Origin: Gemmatimonadota bacterium
GTDB lineage: Bacteria; Gemmatimonadota; Gemmatimonadetes; Gemmatimonadales; GWC2-71-9
NCBI GenBank assembly: GCA_029859185.1
Contig: JAOUDR010000122.1
Span: forward strand, 1 to 7,473
Direction: 5' to 3'
Length of the DNA: 7,473 bases
Shown here: piece after piece, positions 4,562 through 7,473 of the stretch
How positions within the stretch are numbered: position 1 is the stretch's first letter
Layout: each line of letters starts with the position of its first letter
Notes under the pieces: generated by a model
Databases searched by the model: none
What the model saw: only the letters and a program-made list of their open reading frames with translations
Told to the model about the DNA's origin: nothing
Translations under genes and position numbers: made by a program

Positions 4562-5683
4562 ATGCACCGTCGCACCTTCTTCCGCACCGGCGTCGCGGCC
4601 GGGCTCGCCAGTCTCACCCGCCCAGCCTCCGTCCTGGCGTACGAGCCGCCGCCGATCCGCCGGGCCGGGCCGCTTCGTCTCAACTCCAACGAAAACCCGC
4701 TGGGGCTCGCGCCGGCCGCGCGATCGGCGGTCATCGAAGGCCTCACCGAGGCAAACCGCTATCCGTTGGTCGCCATGGCACCGCTGCGCGAGGCGATCGC
4801 GCGACGCCACGGGACCACACCGGGACACGTCCTCCTCGGCAATGGCTCGACCGAGATCCTGCGCGTCGCGGTTGCGGCGGGCACCATGGGTGCGACGGGT
4901 ACGCTGATCGTGGCGGATCCGACCTTCGAGGACGTCACGGACTACGCAAAGCCCTTCCCCTACCGGACCGTCCGGGTCCCGCTGACCAGCGGATTCGCGC
5001 ACGACCTCGAGGCCATGCGCGAGCATGCCCGGCAAGCCGACGGTCCGGCCGTCGTCTACCTCTGCAACCCCAACAATCCGACGGCGACGCTCACCGATTG
5101 CGCGGAGATCGAGTCGTGGATCACTGAGGCACCCGAGCGGGTGTTCTTCGTGCTGGACGAGGCCTACTTCGAGTTCGTCGACGACCGGCGCTACCGGTCG
5201 TTCGACCAGCTTGCCGTGACCAGGCCGAACGTCCTCGTGGTCCGCACCTTCTCCAAGATCTTCGGGATGGCGGGGCTCCGCGCCGGCTACGGCATCGCAC
5301 ACGCCGACACGACCGCGCGGCTAAACGGGTACGCCACACAGATCACGCCCAATCACCTCGCCCAGGTCGCGGCGCTCGCGTCGCTCGAGGATCCCGACGT
5401 CATCGCACGGGGGCGCGCCGCGAATGCCCGGGGGCGTCGCATCCTGACCGATGTGCTGGACGAACTGAACCTGGAGCACCTGCCGAGCCACGCGAATTTC
5501 GTGATGCATCACATCCCAGGCGACCTACGGACCTACCAGCGCCGCATGCGGGAACGCGGCGCGTGGGTCGGCAGGCCTTTCCCGCCGATGCTGAGCCACA
5601 ACCGGGTGTCGATTGGCTTGCAGGCGGAAATGGAGGAGTTTGCGGGGATACTGCGGGAGTTCCGACAGAAGGGGTGGGTGTGA
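4562..5683 (+). CDS. Tat-exported histidinol-phosphate aminotransferase-like PLP enzyme
   Basis: A 373-residue fold-type I, class I/II PLP aminotransferase closest in pattern to HisC. Visible landmarks: LNSNENPLG (residues 40-48), GNGSTEIL (93-100), CNPNNPT (168-174), DEAYFEF with cofactor-binding D199 (199-205), TFSKIFGMAGLRAGY with the PLP lysine K232 (229-243), and the carboxylate-binding Arg R348 in NRVSIGL (347-353). The catalytic set looks complete. The N-terminus is a twin-arginine signal (HRRTFFRTG, hydrophobic stretch, likely cleavage after SVLA, residue 26), which cytoplasmic HisC lacks. Tat export fits a cofactor-bearing enzyme that folds and loads PLP before export. No other his gene is in the window, so histidine synthesis is not supported; the substrate is unknown. 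Its leader is the 16-nt repeat array. It converges with the gene at 5782-7473. Confidence 0.9.
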   Translation: MHRRTFFRTGVAAGLASLTRPASVLAYEPPPIRRAGPLRLNSNENPLGLAPAARSAVIEGLTEANRYPLVAMAPLREAIARRHGTTPGHVLLGNGSTEILRVAVAAGTMGATGTLIVADPTFEDVTDYAKPFPYRTVRVPLTSGFAHDLEAMREHARQADGPAVVYLCNPNNPTATLTDCAEIESWITEAPERVFFVLDEAYFEFVDDRRYRSFDQLAVTRPNVLVVRTFSKIFGMAGLRAGYGIAHADTTARLNGYATQITPNHLAQVAALASLEDPDVIARGRAANARGRRILTDVLDELNLEHLPSHANFVMHHIPGDLRTYQRRMRERGAWVGRPFPPMLSHNRVSIGLQAEMEEFAGILREFRQKGWV

Positions 5684-5706
5684 GGTTGACGGGATGACGG
5701 GATGAC
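5684..5706 (+). repeat. Second GG(G)ATGAC repeat cluster
   Basis: GGTTGAC (5684-5690, degenerate), GGGATGAC (5691-5698) and GGGATGAC (5699-5706), starting at the base after the aminotransferase stop. It is the same unit as the array at 3306-3343. Confidence 0.75.
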
Positions 5707-5780
5707 CGGATAGTGTGGCTCCTCTGGTGCCTGTCGGGACCGCCACCCGGTTGATCCGCTCATCCCGGTATCCGGTCATC
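5701..5780. repeat. Perfect 12-bp inverted repeat in convergent spacer
   Basis: GATGACCGGATA (5701-5712) and TATCCGGTCATC (5769-5780) are exact reverse complements separated by 56 nt. The left arm begins 17 nt after the + stop (5683), and the right arm ends 1 nt before the - gene's stop codon (5784-5782). Another reversed copy of the motif, TCATCCC, is at 5760-5766. A bidirectional 3'-end structure or an inverted pair of repeat insertions would both fit. No T-tract is visible. Confidence 0.65.
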
Positions 5781-5781
5781 G

Positions 5782-7473
5782 TCACTCCCGCACCACCTCC
5801 ACCAGCTTCCGCAGGAACGGCTCCAGCACCTCCGGCGCCACGGAGGCCCTGGCACTCACGAGGTGCTGGCCGACGCGCACCGTTCCCATCGCCCCGCCGG
5901 ATGGATGGCGGCTCACGAGCAGCCGTCCGCTGCCCAAGCCGACGCTGGAAGCACCCAAGTCCGACGCGCTGAGCGCGAGCGTATCGCCCGAGGGCAGCAC
6001 CTGCTTCACGACGACGCGGCGAGCGGTTCCAGTGCCCTGCTCCGCGATGTCGGCGATCGCCAACCCCTCGACAATGACGAACGGGTACTCCGCGCCAAAC
6101 GGCGGTGCGACTGGTGGCGGTGCCGGCGCGGGCGGGGACGCCTGCACGACTTCCCGGGCCGGCGGCGAGGACGGCTCCTGCCGCGCCACAGCCGGCGGCG
6201 GAGTCGATCCCGGTGCGGGCCGCTGCTGCGGGGCGGTGAGCGCGGTATCCGTGGCCGGCGGTGCCGGCGCGGGCGGGTTTGGACGGACTGGGACGCTGGA
6301 CTCGGGCTGGCGGTCCGGCGCCGGCTGGCCCGTCGCCGCCTGAGCGACGATCGCTGCGGCAACCGGACCCTGGTCATCCGGGGTGGCGGGTTCGTCGCCG
6401 GCGCGGGCTCCGCTGTCCGGTTGGGCCACGACCGGCAATGACTCAACAGGGATCGATGCAGGCTGCCGGGCGGCCCCGTTGGTCTCTCCTAGTCCGCCAC
6501 CGAGCCGCATCCCCAGGAGGAGCCCCCCCCCACCGGCTACGGCGATCACCACGGTGGCCAGCACCACGGACGGTAGCCGGGACGGCTTGCGACGCCGATC
6601 GCCGAACCGACGATTACGGGTCTCGGGTGCCGACGCGGGTTCATGGACGTCCGGGGTGACGAAGGCGATTGACTCTGAAGGGATCCGTGGTCGTTCGGGC
6701 ACCGGAGCCGTGCGCGCCGGTTCCGCCGCGGACTCGGCGGTGGTGGCGAGCGCCGGCGGCGACGCCGAGTCACGCGGCGCCCTCCGCGGGCCGGTGGCCC
6801 GATCGACCGGTGATTCCACGGCTACCGGCGGGTTCGAATAGGGACGTTTCGGCGGCGCCGGCGGGACGGTTGGCGACCCGTGGACCGTGGGTGGCGGAGC
6901 CACCGGCGGCGGCGGCGGTGGCACGGATTCCCTGACGGGCGGCGCAGCCCGCACCGGTACGGTGGTTCTTGCCGAATCCGCCGGAGGCGGCGACGACGGT
7001 GCCGGCACCGCGTGCGCAGCCCCCGCGGCATGCACGGCTGTGGTGGAGTCGCGGATCCCCTCCGCCCGATCCAGAAACGCCAGCAACCTGCGCTGCACCT
7101 CGTCGTCCGACCAGTCCTCCATCTTGGCCAGCACCTGCCGGAGCTTCTCCTTTTTGAAGCGGCGGGCCAGATCGGCGAGGAACTCGCGGGCGGCCTGGGG
7201 GTGGCGACGCTCGAGCATCCGGCGCGCCAGGCGCAGGTCGACGCCCTTTCGGGACGGGTCGAGCCGGCGGATGCGTTGGTGCAGATCGATCACCTGCCAA
7301 CCGTGTCCCGCTTCCGCGTACCGGTCGGCAGCGGCCAGCAGCATCGCCACTCCCGCTTCCCGGTCGCCGAGCATCACGGACAGCTCGCTGGCCTGCACGG
7401 CGATTGGGAGGAACTGCTCGCTGGTCGGCTCATGGGCGAGGATGTCCCGGTAGACGTCGAGCGCCTCCCGCAG
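5782..7473 (-). CDS. TPR / proline-rich / single-TM protein (start outside window)
   Basis: 563 residues are visible. The frame continues upstream past 7473, so GTG 7398 is not the real start (the preceding codons, LREALDVYRDILAHEP, are TPR-like). Visible layout: TPR-like helical pairs at about 1-138 (ALDVYRDILAHEPTSEQFLP, RRMLERRHPQAAREFLADLA); a Pro/Ala-rich disordered linker at about 139-290 with runs such as VPPPPPPVAPPP; a basic stretch (RRFGDRRRKPSR) before one transmembrane helix at about 300-322 (LPSVVLATVVIAVAGGGGLL); a second Pro/Ala-rich linker at about 325-458; and a compact C-terminal domain at about 459-563 (EYPFVIVEGLAIADI, RRVVVKQVLPSGDTLALSA). By the positive-inside rule, the TPR part is cytoplasmic and the C-terminal domain periplasmic. 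It may link a cytoplasmic partner to the envelope (inference). I do not recognise the C-terminal domain. Confidence 0.85.
   Translation of the reverse strand: MREALDVYRDILAHEPTSEQFLPIAVQASELSVMLGDREAGVAMLLAAADRYAEAGHGWQVIDLHQRIRRLDPSRKGVDLRLARRMLERRHPQAAREFLADLARRFKKEKLRQVLAKMEDWSDDEVQRRLLAFLDRAEGIRDSTTAVHAAGAAHAVPAPSSPPPADSARTTVPVRAAPPVRESVPPPPPPVAPPPTVHGSPTVPPAPPKRPYSNPPVAVESPVDRATGPRRAPRDSASPPALATTAESAAEPARTAPVPERPRIPSESIAFVTPDVHEPASAPETRNRRFGDRRRKPSRLPSVVLATVVIAVAGGGGLLLGMRLGGGLGETNGAARQPASIPVESLPVVAQPDSGARAGDEPATPDDQGPVAAAIVAQAATGQPAPDRQPESSVPVRPNPPAPAPPATDTALTAPQQRPAPGSTPPPAVARQEPSSPPAREVVQASPPAPAPPPVAPPFGAEYPFVIVEGLAIADIAEQGTGTARRVVVKQVLPSGDTLALSASDLGASSVGLGSGRLLVSRHPSGGAMGTVRVGQHLVSARASVAPEVLEPFLRKLVEVVRE
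6523..6531 (-). other. Nine-base G homopolymer in the TM segment
   Basis: A C9 run on the + strand (G9 on the coding strand) encodes part of the AVAGGGGLLLG transmembrane stretch of the TPR protein. Tracts of this length are prone to slippage during replication, and a one-base change would cut off the second linker and the periplasmic domain. Confidence 0.5.

Noticed and set aside
4292..5302. Open frame on the - strand opposite the aminotransferase and repeats
   Set aside because: Low-complexity Gln/Thr/Arg text comes from the tandem arrays, and the remainder is antisense to conserved aminotransferase motifs.
4562..5683. Histidine biosynthesis operon member (hisC)
   Set aside because: No other his gene is nearby, and the Tat signal is inconsistent with a cytoplasmic biosynthetic enzyme, so the symbol was withheld.
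5863..6441. Open frames on the + strand opposite the Pro-rich linker of the TPR gene
   Set aside because: Gly/Arg-rich complements of Pro/Ala codons; no start signals or motifs.

Overview
The window is high-GC DNA with no RNA genes, no CRISPR array and no recognisable mobile element. Most of its proteins carry Sec signal peptides ending in A-x-A|Q, or Tat signals. That, with GC-rich codon use, short intergenic repeats and small families of exported proteins, suggests an environmental bacterium such as Gemmatimonadota (or Acidobacteriota). This placement is an inference; no marker gene is present.

Layout: (1) 1-1009, +: the end of a small glycine-zipper membrane protein, coupled by a GTGA overlap to a predicted exported beta-rich/outer-membrane protein. 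(2) 1010-1161: convergent spacer with two hairpins. (3) 1162-2501, -: a two-gene operon of a Tat-signal CYCGC-motif cysteine protein followed by a secreted DUF2911 protein, coupled by an ATGA overlap and driven by a near-consensus sigma-70 promoter (CTGACA-17-TATAAT). (4) 2502-2659: divergent spacer whose -10 element is nearly symmetrical, so it may fire both ways, plus a structured leader. (5) 2660-5683, +: an exported protein of unknown function, an exported acetamidase/formamidase-family protein, and a Tat-signal HisC-like aminotransferase. These three are separated by unusual spacers made of G-runs and short tandem repeats. (6) 5684-5781: convergent spacer with the same octamer repeat and a perfect 12-bp inverted repeat. 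(7) 5782-7473, -: the C-terminal part of a large TPR / proline-rich / single-TM protein whose start lies outside the window.

The common theme is the cell envelope: every gene encodes a membrane or exported protein. Two are predicted Tat substrates, consistent with a cofactor being inserted before export (PLP for the aminotransferase; possibly a metal for the CYCGC protein, which is an inference). I cannot show that these genes form one pathway. The most unusual non-coding feature is the 4333-4545 spacer. It has a G-quadruplex-type motif over the stop codon, then a 13-nt array (core ACGGCAG), then seven copies of a 16-nt repeat carrying the reverse-complement core CTGCCGT, ending 16 bases before the aminotransferase start codon.
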